NCBI GenBank assembly: GCA_023419055.1
Contig: JAEZYO010000495.1
Span: 1 to 11,298 of the forward strand
From: Pseudomonadota bacterium
GTDB taxonomy: Bacteria > Myxococcota > Polyangia > Polyangiales > Polyangiaceae
Direction of reading: 5' to 3'
Length of the DNA: 11,298 nucleotides
Both the position numbers and the translations under genes were made by a program. Numbering within the stretch: position 1 is the first letter of the stretch; every line of letters starts with the position of its first letter. Of this stretch, positions 1 through 5,571 are shown one piece after another. The notes beneath the pieces are model-generated. The model did no database searches, was not told where the DNA came from, and saw only the letters and a list, made by a program, of their open reading frames with translations.

Positions 1-212
1 GGCAGGCCCACCTCCTCACTGTCGAGGGTGACGAGAAGACGGCGTGGTCGCACCTGCTGCACGAGGTGCCGGAGGTGATCGCCCGTCTCGCCGAGTCGCT
101 CGGCGATCGAGTGCGCCACGAGCTCGCGACGCGCGGGGTGAAGTCGGAGCAGCTCCCCGGCGAGCATGAGGCCGCCCCCGAGAAGGCGCTCGGGGACGGC
201 GAACAGAAGTAG
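1..212 (+). CDS. C-terminal fragment of an unrecognised protein
   Basis: An open frame runs in from the left edge (first full codon at position 3) and ends at TAG 210-212, giving 69 residues. The visible part begins QAHLLTVEGDEKTAWSHLLH and continues as an amphipathic, helix-favouring stretch rich in Leu, Glu and Arg. It ends in a polar, acidic tail (GEHEAAPEKALGDGEQK). Third codon positions are mostly G or C, as in the neighbouring genes, which supports real coding. No motif identifies a family. It converges with the aminotransferase gene, whose stop lies 24 bases away. A 5-bp hairpin at 218-232 sits between the two stops but has no T-run. The function cannot be called from this fragment. 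Confidence 0.6.
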   Translation, partial: QAHLLTVEGDEKTAWSHLLHEVPEVIARLAESLGDRVRHELATRGVKSEQLPGEHEAAPEKALGDGEQK

Positions 213-236
213 TCGGCGGCGCGGCGAGCGCCAGCC

Positions 237-1553
237 TCAGGCGACGCGCTCGAGGGCGCGCTCGAAGCGCGAAAGGCCCTCCGCCACGATCTCGGCGCCG
301 ACGCTGAGCGGAGGTCGGAACCGGACGCCGCGCGTCCCGCAGGCGAGCACCAGCAACTCTTGGGCGAAGGTCTGCTCGAGGAGCTTCGCGCGCCGCTCGG
401 GGCTGTCGACGTCGACGGCGCACATCAAGCCGCGCCCTCGCAGGTTCGAGAGCAGGTGAGGGAAGCGCGCCCCCAGCCGGTGGAGCCCCGCCATGAGCTC
501 GTCTCCTCGGGCGCTCGCGTTCTCGAGCAAACGATCCTGCTCGATGACCTCGAGGATGCGGGTGCCGCGCACCATGTCCACGAGCGCGCCGCCCCAGGTG
601 CTCGAGATGCGGCCCGGGATCTTGAAGACGCTGTCGACGTCGTCGATCCGGCGCGACACCAGGATCCCCCCGACCTGGAGCTTCTTCGCGAACGCGATGA
701 TGTCCGGCAAGACGTCGAAATGCTGGCAGCACCACCACTTCCCGGTGATCCCCACGCCGGACTGCACCTCGTCGAAGATCAAGAGCGCCTCGTGCTGGTC
801 GGCGAGGCGCCGGAGCGCGCGCAGGAACTCACCCCGGAAATGGTTGTCGCCGCCCTCGCCTTGAATCGGCTCGATGAGGATCGCGGCGATGGCGTGCGGT
901 CGCTCGGCGAACGCGCGCTCGATCGCGTTCAGGCTCTCCGTCTCGGCTCGTTCGCAAGCGCTCGCGTCGACCGGGAAGGTGATCGCGGGCCCGGGGACGC
1001 GGGGCCAATCGAACTTCGGGAAATGCGCCGTCTTCACGGGGTCCGTGTTCGTGACCGACAGCGTGTAACCGGAGCGGCCGTGAAAGGCGTTCGTGAAATG
1101 CAGGATCTGAGTGCCCTGCGCGGCGCGCCCCGCGGCGAGGTTCTTTCGAACCTTCCAGTCGAAGGCCGTCTTCATCGCGTTCTCGACGGCGAGAGCGCCA
1201 CCCTCGACGAAGAAATAGTGCGGAAGCTCCGCGGGCGCTGCGGTTCGCGAGAGCGTCTCCACGAACTCGGCCATGTACGTCGTGAAGAAATCGGGATTGC
1301 CGACCTTCGTCGTCGCCGCGGTGAGCAGGCGAGCGCGCGTCTCCTCGTCTCGCAGCCCCGGGTGATTGAAGCCGAGCGCGTTCGACGCGTAAAAGCTGGT
1401 CAGATCCAGGTACTCGCGCCCGCTCTTCGCATCATGGGCGAAGGCACCGCGGCTCTTCTCGAGGTCGAGGACGAGCGGCAAACCCTTGGTCACGAGGTGT
1501 CGAGTGATGGTCTCGTGGACCTCCTTCTCTCCGACGGCATAGCGAGGGCACAT
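237..1553 (-). CDS. lat: L-lysine 6-aminotransferase (lysine epsilon-aminotransferase)
   Basis: A full-length 438-residue PLP-dependent class III aminotransferase. Family knowledge: LAT (EC 2.6.1.36) moves the epsilon-amino group of L-lysine to 2-oxoglutarate, giving 2-aminoadipate 6-semialdehyde (cyclising to piperideine-6-carboxylate) and glutamate, the entry to alpha-aminoadipate catabolism. It closely matches what I remember of the mycobacterial LAT family. Shared blocks are HYFFVEGGALAVENAMKTAFDWK (112-134, key residues E117, E124, K128), FHGRSGYTLSVTNT (157-170), FPKFDWPR (178-185), EPIQGEGGD (228-236), DEVQSG (261-266), STWGG (318-322), RGRGLMC (372-378) and VRFRPPL (410-416). D261 should contact the PLP ring nitrogen, and K290 in AFAKK is the expected Schiff-base lysine. 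The ATG start is chosen because the VHETITRHL segment aligns with the family N-terminus and no alternative start codon lies nearby. No Shine-Dalgarno is evident. No dehydrogenase for the next step lies in the window. Confidence 0.93.
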   Translation of the reverse strand: MCPRYAVGEKEVHETITRHLVTKGLPLVLDLEKSRGAFAHDAKSGREYLDLTSFYASNALGFNHPGLRDEETRARLLTAATTKVGNPDFFTTYMAEFVETLSRTAAPAELPHYFFVEGGALAVENAMKTAFDWKVRKNLAAGRAAQGTQILHFTNAFHGRSGYTLSVTNTDPVKTAHFPKFDWPRVPGPAITFPVDASACERAETESLNAIERAFAERPHAIAAILIEPIQGEGGDNHFRGEFLRALRRLADQHEALLIFDEVQSGVGITGKWWCCQHFDVLPDIIAFAKKLQVGGILVSRRIDDVDSVFKIPGRISSTWGGALVDMVRGTRILEVIEQDRLLENASARGDELMAGLHRLGARFPHLLSNLRGRGLMCAVDVDSPERRAKLLEQTFAQELLVLACGTRGVRFRPPLSVGAEIVAEGLSRFERALERVA

Positions 1554-1558
1554 GCCCT
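1545..1558. promoter_or_regulatory. Short palindrome over the lat start codon
   Basis: AGGGCA-CA-TGCCCT is a perfect 6-bp-arm inverted repeat with a 2-base spacer that contains the lat ATG (1551-1553). The only sequence between the divergent genes is 1554-1614. On the minus strand, TTAAAA lies about ten bases upstream of the ATG and is a possible -10 element, which would give a very short leader. A role as a repressor site or RNA hairpin is an inference. A 6-bp palindrome can easily arise by chance in a GC-rich genome. Confidence 0.25.
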
Positions 1559-1614
1559 AGTTTTAACAGAAGCCGCGGAACATGCTCGATTTCGCTCCCC
1601 ACGGCCTCTGACCT

Positions 1615-2286
1615 ATGGCTTACTTCGCCGCGCTCATGGCGGAGATCCGACCGGTCGTCGAAGCGGTTTTTTCTTACTTGAAGGCACACCCGGAGGAGCT
1701 GTTGCGCGCGGTCCGCAACGCCATCGCGCTCCGTTTCGGAGTGCCCATCGTCGCCCTCCGGTGGCTCGCCGGGCAGGTCAAAGGTAAGAAAGCTCCCAAG
1801 GACATCGAGGTTTCCGCGGTCCCTCCGGGGGTGCGTGTGGCTGCGACCATTGACCTCATGGGCACCCCGGTACGGGCGTCCGGGGTCATCTTCGTGGAGC
1901 AGGTCACCGCAGGTCCCGAGGAGCTCAAGCTCGAAATCAGGCTGAGCGACGTCGCGCTCAAGGTGCTCGACGAGACGTCCGAAAGCCCGGTGGCCGCGCT
2001 GCTCCGCTCCGGCGCGCTCGACCTCAGCAAGCCCGGCAACCTCGCCGCCTACATGCCCAAGCGCCCGCCGATGTTGGTCGCCGCGAAGGACGACCGGGTG
2101 ACGCTCGACTTGATGCGCCACCCCAAATTCGCGAAGGACGCCCGCCTGCGCCGCGCCGTCGGTCTCGTCGTGCCGCTCGTCACCGTGAGCGCGATCGAGA
2201 CCGATCCGAGCCACCTCGAGGTCGCCCTGCGCGCCTTCCCGGAGGGCGTCGGCAAGGTGCTGAACGGCATCAAGCGCGCCCTCTGA
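1615..2286 (+). CDS. Conserved-looking protein of unknown function
   Basis: A 223-residue protein I do not recognise. It has no signal peptide and no clear membrane segment. The N-terminal third (about 1-55) is predicted helical with a moderately hydrophobic amphipathic run (AIALRFGVPIVALRWLAG, 36-53). Residues 64-118 look beta-rich (IEVSAVPPGVRVAATIDLMG, then VIFVEQVTAGPEELKLEIRL). The C-terminal part ends in FPEGVGKVLNGIKRAL. The alternating beta pattern loosely resembles lipid-binding DUF2993/LmeA-like proteins, but I would not assign that. The start is the first ATG. An alternative ATG at 1636 would remove seven residues, and neither has a good ribosome binding site. It is divergent from lat and convergent with the membrane protein gene. 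Its final eight codons plus stop are repeated exactly just after the stop. Confidence 0.75.
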   Translation: MAYFAALMAEIRPVVEAVFSYLKAHPEELLRAVRNAIALRFGVPIVALRWLAGQVKGKKAPKDIEVSAVPPGVRVAATIDLMGTPVRASGVIFVEQVTAGPEELKLEIRLSDVALKVLDETSESPVAALLRSGALDLSKPGNLAAYMPKRPPMLVAAKDDRVTLDLMRHPKFAKDARLRRAVGLVVPLVTVSAIETDPSHLEVALRAFPEGVGKVLNGIKRAL

Positions 2287-2310
2287 AACGGCATCAAGCG
2301 CGCCCTCTGA
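2263..2310 (+). repeat. Perfect 24-bp tandem duplication including a stop codon
   Basis: Two identical 24-base units (2263-2286 and 2287-2310) stand head to tail, followed by the first seven bases of a third (2311-2317). Each unit encodes NGIKRAL plus TGA. The first ends the preceding gene, and the second repeats the same C-terminus and stop in the same frame. Because the unit length is a multiple of three, the encoded protein is unchanged. The perfect identity suggests a recent slippage or unequal-exchange event, or an assembly artefact. Confidence 0.95.
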
Positions 2311-2316
2311 AACGGC

Positions 2317-2348
2317 AAAAGCCGAGCCCGGTTTCGAGCTCGGCCTTT
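2317..2348. terminator. Bidirectional intrinsic terminator between convergent genes
   Basis: GCCGAGC (2321-2327) pairs with GCTCGGC (2338-2344). The stem can extend past a C/A mismatch to a GTTT tetraloop. AAAA at 2317-2320 gives a four-U tail on the minus strand, serving the membrane protein gene. CTTT at 2345-2348 gives a weaker U-tail for the plus-strand gene ending at 2286. Confidence 0.7.
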
Positions 2349-2354
2349 CGAGAC

Positions 2355-2379
2355 TGGAGCCCGTCGATGACGGGCTCCA
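2355..2379. terminator. 11-bp perfect hairpin just after the membrane protein stop
   Basis: TGGAGCCCGTC (2355-2365) and GACGGGCTCCA (2369-2379) form a perfect 11-bp stem with a three-base loop, only six bases past the minus-strand stop (2385-2387). It lacks a proper U-run of its own. It may protect mRNA ends or act in tandem with the terminator at 2317-2348. Confidence 0.5.
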
Positions 2380-2384
2380 CCGTT

Positions 2385-4166
2385 TCACGTCGAGAGCGCT
2401 TCGGGTTCTTGCGCCGGGGGTAACCCGTCGCGCTTCGCCTTGAGCTCGGGCTTGAAGTTCCACCAAGCCTTCAGTCGAGCGATGCTGAACGGCCGCGAGT
2501 AGACCACCAGGATGCAGATCGCGAGCGCCGCGAACAGGTAGCTCTGCGCGGTGTAGCGATCGTCCACCCAGTAATAGCCCTTCGGGTAGTTGAGGAGGAT
2601 CGCGCTCGCTCCGCTCGTGGCGAGCAAGGCCGGACCGAGCTCCTTCCTCACGGTGATCAGCGCCGCCGCCGTCATGAAGAACGAGTAGTAGTAACAGGTG
2701 AGGTTGGTGAGGCACATCACCATGGGGAGGCTCAGCGGGATCCCGACCCAGAGCAGCTTGGTTCGCCGGAGGGCCCACGCCGTCCAGAGCGCGATGATCA
2801 GCACGATCGCCTTGAAAATGGGCTGACGAGCGGCGAAGCGATCGATGCGCCCTTGCTTCCAGCCCTGGAACGGATCGTCGAAGTTGTCGTCGCGCGTGAA
2901 GCGCATGCGACCGTCCCAGTCGTGAACCAACATGGTCTCGAGCCCCATCTGGTTCGTGAGGGGAGTGTTGCGGTGGGTCTCGATCGTGTGCTGCCAGAAG
3001 AGCTTGTACGAGTCGCTGCCCGAGACCGCGACGCTGAGAGGGACGAGCGTGGCGAGCGCCAGCACGGCGCCTCCGATGAGCTTGAGATGGCTCTTCGGCA
3101 GGACGCGAGAAAGCTGGAACGCGGTCTTCTCGCTCGCCCAGCGGCGCATGCTCATGATGAATTGGATGAGGATGATGACGCCCCATCCGAAGAAGAAGAT
3201 GGCCGGGAAGACGCGGAGCAGCGCCGACCACATCAGGAGATAACCTGCCCAGAGGAACTTCTGCTTCTTGCAGAGGCAGAGCGCGGCGATCAGGAAGAAC
3301 AGCCAGTCTTGTCGCAGGAAGGCGCCGCCCGTCCAATAGAAGTTCGCGGGCGCGTTGCACCCCCAGAACACGGTGGCGACGGCCATCGCGCGCCAGCCGA
3401 AAGCCCACCCGAAGAGCAGCACCGTACCGAGGTGAAAGAGCACGTCGATGCCGGCGAGTAGCTTGAAGAAGTGATCACCGGCGGGGGCGAAGCTGCCGAA
3501 GAACTTACCCGCCATGGTCCAGACCGGCGGCGGGTTGTAGCCGTGGTCCTTCATCATGTTTTCCCAGTAGCTGCCCGCGGCAGACTTCTGGAACCAGTCG
3601 ACGTCCTTCTTGAAGGCGTCCCAGCGATCGGCGGCGAAGTGCTTCTTGCAGTGCTGCGGATCGGTGACGACCTCGGTCGCCTCCATCGGCTTGATCAGGT
3701 TGACGCGTAGATCCCTGATCTCTCGCTTCCGCACCGCGGCGCCGCGCCCGAGCTCGATTTCCGCGACCGCCGTGCACTCGTAGAGGCGCTTGTAGCCGAC
3801 CTCTTTGAAGTACTTCGAGCCGAGGTAGTAGTGATAAAACTCGTGTCGGTGGTAGTACTCTTCGTATCGGACGTTGGGGTTTCCGAAGTCGAAGTACACG
3901 CAGAAGCCGAGGAAGGTCATGATGTACGCGACCGTCCGCTTCGTCTTCTCGGGGATGTACTCCCCCATGCGACGCGCGCGCATCTCGTACATCAGTAGGA
4001 ACGCTCCACCGAGTGTGAGCGTGATGCTGAGGCCCTTCATCAAGGGCTCCCAGACGTCCTTCTGGAAGAGTGGGCTCCTCCAAGGCTCGTAGAAGGGATT
4101 GTCGTCGAAGAGCCACCCGAAGGGGGCCAGGTTGAACGACTCGATCACCGCACCGAGAAGCGACAT
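2385..4166 (-). CDS. Polytopic membrane protein, possible GT-C type glycosyltransferase
   Basis: A 593-residue integral membrane protein from the ATG at 4166; a GTG at 4205 would add 13 residues. The ATG is preferred because the GTG lies almost on the U-run of the upstream terminator. Numbering from the GTG, I see about 11-13 hydrophobic helices. One pair lies near 57-106. A large soluble loop (107-240) carries DFGNPNVRYEEYYH and HEFYHYYLGSKYF. The remaining helices lie between 251 and 570, with RVFPA at 331-335. The tail is basic, then Pro/Glu-rich. An early charged/aromatic luminal loop followed by many helices, and an R-x-(Y/F)-P-type motif in a middle helix, resemble GT-C mannosyltransferase-like families (DUF2029/GT87 group), which use polyprenyl-phosphate sugars outside the cytoplasmic membrane. 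This assignment is an inference. The substrate is unknown, and no glycan cluster surrounds it. Confidence 0.8.
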   Translation of the reverse strand: MSLLGAVIESFNLAPFGWLFDDNPFYEPWRSPLFQKDVWEPLMKGLSITLTLGGAFLLMYEMRARRMGEYIPEKTKRTVAYIMTFLGFCVYFDFGNPNVRYEEYYHRHEFYHYYLGSKYFKEVGYKRLYECTAVAEIELGRGAAVRKREIRDLRVNLIKPMEATEVVTDPQHCKKHFAADRWDAFKKDVDWFQKSAAGSYWENMMKDHGYNPPPVWTMAGKFFGSFAPAGDHFFKLLAGIDVLFHLGTVLLFGWAFGWRAMAVATVFWGCNAPANFYWTGGAFLRQDWLFFLIAALCLCKKQKFLWAGYLLMWSALLRVFPAIFFFGWGVIILIQFIMSMRRWASEKTAFQLSRVLPKSHLKLIGGAVLALATLVPLSVAVSGSDSYKLFWQHTIETHRNTPLTNQMGLETMLVHDWDGRMRFTRDDNFDDPFQGWKQGRIDRFAARQPIFKAIVLIIALWTAWALRRTKLLWVGIPLSLPMVMCLTNLTCYYYSFFMTAAALITVRKELGPALLATSGASAILLNYPKGYYWVDDRYTAQSYLFAALAICILVVYSRPFSIARLKAWWNFKPELKAKRDGLPPAQEPEALST

Positions 4167-4207
4167 TGCGTCCGCTTCTACCTTAGGAATCAGCCATTTC
4201 CCCACTC

Positions 4208-4250
4208 AAAAACGAAAAATGGGCCGGGTGGCTCGCTTGCCACCCGACCC
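4208..4250 (-). terminator. Strong intrinsic terminator of the structured RNA
   Basis: On the minus strand GGGTCGGGTGGC (4250-4239), loop AAGCGA, then GCCACCCGGCCC (4232-4221) make a 12-pair stem with one G-U. It is followed by A, TTTTT, CG, TTTTT (4220-4208). It is the clearest intrinsic terminator in the window. It lies between the RNA candidate and the start of the membrane protein gene, so it either ends a free RNA or attenuates that gene. Confidence 0.85.
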
Positions 4251-4591
4251 ATTCGTTGCGAATCCCCTGACCCGGAGGACGAGGGGTAAATGCGGGGCCC
4301 GATGCCGGCACGATCCACGCGCCAGCGGCCCACGCATTAGCCGTATTACCGGAGTACTAGCCGTTCAAAGACGGCGGCCCGGCGTTTCGCTACGGCTTAG
4401 GGCTTACCTCCGGGCTAGGGGTACAACTCTGATTCATCGTGCACTCTCCTCCTCCGGCCTTAGCCGGACGCCCTGGACCCGAAAGCGTCGAGAGAAACAC
4501 CGTTCATCGGGACTCAATCTCCGCCAACGGTGGTAGGGCGCTTCCGAAAGGGGCCGCCCAATGCGGCCTCGACCCTAATGCAACGAATGGG
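4208..4591 (-). ncRNA. Candidate large structured non-coding RNA, class unknown
   Basis: This gene-free stretch folds well when read on the minus strand. CCCATTCGTTGC (4591-4580) pairs perfectly with GCAACGAATGGG (4259-4248), a 12-bp helix closing a 344-nt domain, directly followed by the terminator. Internal helices, given as + coordinates: 4552-4557/4563-4568 (6 bp); 4498-4504/4526-4532 (7 bp); 4453-4458/4463-4468 (6 bp, CTTA on +); 4377-4382/4410-4415 (6 bp); 4360-4364/4371-4375 (5 bp); 4290-4299/4327-4337 (10 bp with one bulge), capped by 4304-4309/4321-4326; and 4264-4268/4282-4286. The size and closed-domain architecture recall RNase P RNA or tmRNA, but the RNase P core GAGGAAAGTCC and the tmRNA ends and tag ORF are absent. 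No convincing protein frame covers it. The 5' end and promoter are not resolved. Confidence 0.6.
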
Positions 4592-4737
4592 GTGCTCCCC
4601 AAACGGACAAGCCCGGGAACTGATGCTCCACGCTGCACGTTGGTTCAGCAATAACACAGCCTTCTTCCCGCGGCTACTCCACTCCTTCAAGTGATGCGCT
4701 CGAGGGCAAAATTAGGCCGCGCGGCCGACATGCGGTC
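4592..4737. other. Intergenic stretch upstream of the structured RNA
   Basis: No gene is supported here. It must hold the promoter of the RNA candidate if that is transcribed separately, but I find no convincing -35/-10 pair. GGGGAGCACCCC at 4591-4602 (minus strand) could form a small hairpin that competes with the start of the closing helix. Confidence 0.4.
4708..4726 (-). terminator. Weak terminator candidate after the lipoprotein gene
   Basis: The 12-bp palindrome GGCCGCGCGGCC (4715-4726) is followed on the minus strand by TAATTTT (4714-4708), just downstream of the lipoprotein stop at 4738. The stem would have only 4-5 pairs with a small loop, so efficiency is doubtful. Confidence 0.35.
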
Positions 4738-5274
4738 TCAATCTGGGGCTTTGGTTCGCGTCCCCTCGAGCGGGTCGTAGCTCATCTTACAGGGGAGCTT
4801 TTCGAAGCCGCCCGCCACCCCGATGAGGGACGTACAGTCCGACCCGTCGACCGCGCTGAACTCGAAGTCCAGGGAGCCCTCGAAGGAGAGAACGTCGCCG
4901 TCGGAAGAGCTCAGGCGGCCTTCTGCGTGGTCCTTCCGCGACAGAACGCAGGCGGCGACGCCTTTTTGCGCCGGCACGGCCTCGGCCTCGACGCGGGTGT
5001 CGAAGCGGAAAGTGACGCCGTCCTTCTCGAGCGTGCCGGTGATGTCCTCCCGGCCGTTTCGCCAGAAGAGCTCACGCTCGAAGCGCGCGAGCTCTATCTC
5101 GAACTTCCAAGGATCGCTGGAACCGAGAGCGCCCTTGCCGCAGCTCGAGCTCGAGAGCTCCGCCACCACCGAGAACGTTCCGAGTGACTCGCCGGGCTCA
5201 TGGCCGTTCGTGCAGCCGCTGAGCCCAGGAAGGAGCAGGAACGACCAAAGCAAGCGCGCGCGGTGACACACCAC
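4738..5274 (-). CDS. Predicted lipoprotein of unknown function
   Basis: From the GTG at 5274 this is a 178-residue protein with a short basic N-region (CHRAR), a hydrophobic core (LLWSFLLLPG) and the lipobox LSGC. C21 is therefore the likely lipidated residue of a signal peptidase II substrate. The open frame extends to a TTG at 5310, and a second GTG lies at 5271. The GTG starts give a normal signal-peptide length. The mature part has four further cysteines (about 45, 109, 147, 162), suggesting disulfides. It also has a beta-rich pattern (WKFEIELARFERELFWRN, ITGTLEKDGVTFRFDTR, GRLSSSDGDVLSFEGSLDFE) like small lipocalin-style or beta-sandwich lipoproteins of myxobacteria. No named family is recognised. 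The small basic gene 61 bases upstream is on the same strand, and the two may be co-transcribed. Confidence 0.75.
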   Translation of the reverse strand: MVCHRARLLWSFLLLPGLSGCTNGHEPGESLGTFSVVAELSSSSCGKGALGSSDPWKFEIELARFERELFWRNGREDITGTLEKDGVTFRFDTRVEAEAVPAQKGVAACVLSRKDHAEGRLSSSDGDVLSFEGSLDFEFSAVDGSDCTSLIGVAGGFEKLPCKMSYDPLEGTRTKAPD

Positions 5275-5335
5275 GCCTGCCGGATAGCAGACGGATCGCC
5301 GCGCGGGCAAAGAAGCGCCGGGCTAGGCGCTTGCT

Positions 5336-5503
5336 TCAGCTGGCTGCAGGAGCGGCCGGGGCGGTCTCGGTCTTCGCCTTGCGGTCGAGAGCCTGCTGGA
5401 GGCCGATGCGGGCGCGCTTGCGGCGGTTCAGGTGCTTGCCCTTGAGGGGAGTGCGCAGCCACTCGTGGCGACGACGGACGTTCCAGATCGAGCGATTAGA
5501 CAT
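5336..5503 (-). CDS. Very basic 55-residue small protein
   Basis: ATG (5501-5503) to TGA (5336-5338) encodes a 55-residue protein beginning MSNRSIWNVRRRHEWLRTPL. Residues 1-44 are packed with Arg and Lys (for example KGKHLNRRKRARIGLQQALD), and the last ten form an Ala/Pro tail (ETAPAAPAAS). Third codon positions are strongly G/C in the body of the gene, as expected for real coding. The Arg/Lys-rich core with a single predicted helix resembles small ribosome- or nucleic-acid-binding proteins, but it matches none of the small ribosomal proteins I know (bL34, bL36, bS21, bTHX). No Shine-Dalgarno precedes the ATG. It may form a two-gene unit with the downstream lipoprotein. RNA binding is an inference from charge only. 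Confidence 0.65.
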   Translation of the reverse strand: MSNRSIWNVRRRHEWLRTPLKGKHLNRRKRARIGLQQALDRKAKTETAPAAPAAS

Positions 5504-5532
5504 AGGGGGCCGCGTTCTTAGCGAAACCCGGG

Positions 5533-5548
5533 GAGCCTTGCAAGGCTC
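5533..5548. promoter_or_regulatory. 16-bp perfect palindrome in a divergent intergenic region
   Basis: GAGCCTTGCAAGGCTC is a gapless 16-bp palindrome between the divergent small basic gene (start 5503) and the kinase gene (start 5572). It ends six bases before the likely kinase -10 box and so overlaps the -35 region. That is typical placement for a repressor or autoregulator site. The binding protein is unknown. Confidence 0.4.
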
Positions 5549-5553
5549 GGGGG

Positions 5554-5559
5554 TATGAT
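5554..5559 (+). promoter_or_regulatory. -10 promoter element of the kinase gene
   Basis: TATGAT matches the sigma-70 -10 consensus at five of six positions and ends 12 bases before the GTG start. Initiation about seven bases downstream would leave a leader of roughly six bases, in keeping with the absence of a Shine-Dalgarno. No recognisable -35 hexamer stands at normal spacing. Confidence 0.4.
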
Positions 5560-5571
5560 TGTCCCCTCAGC

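Noticed and set aside
218..232. Terminator between the partial gene and lat
   Set aside because: The hairpin GGCGC-GGCGA-GCGCC has only five pairs and no T-run on either strand.
360..1787. Long + strand open frame opposite lat
   Set aside because: It is a shadow of the lat gene: Arg/Glu/Leu-rich with no motifs, while the minus-strand frame has clear aminotransferase signatures.
1432..3408. Long minus-strand open frame across several features
   Set aside because: It crosses lat, the gene at 1615-2286 and both terminators in a different frame. Its Arg/His-rich product matches nothing.
4338..4356. 16S rRNA fragment (530-loop-like CGGTAATACGG on the minus strand)
   Set aside because: Only 11 bases match and the flanks do not resemble 16S rRNA. 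With so many conserved rRNA words, one chance match in this length is not surprising.
4248..4591. RNase P RNA or tmRNA
   Set aside because: The size and closing helix fit, but the universally conserved GAGGAAAGTCC block and its 3' partner of RNase P are absent on both strands. There is no tRNA-like 3' end or tag reading frame for tmRNA.
4248..4591. Retron msr/msd RNA (closing inverted repeat, myxobacterial host)
   Set aside because: No reverse transcriptase gene lies nearby, and the adjacent gene encodes a membrane protein.
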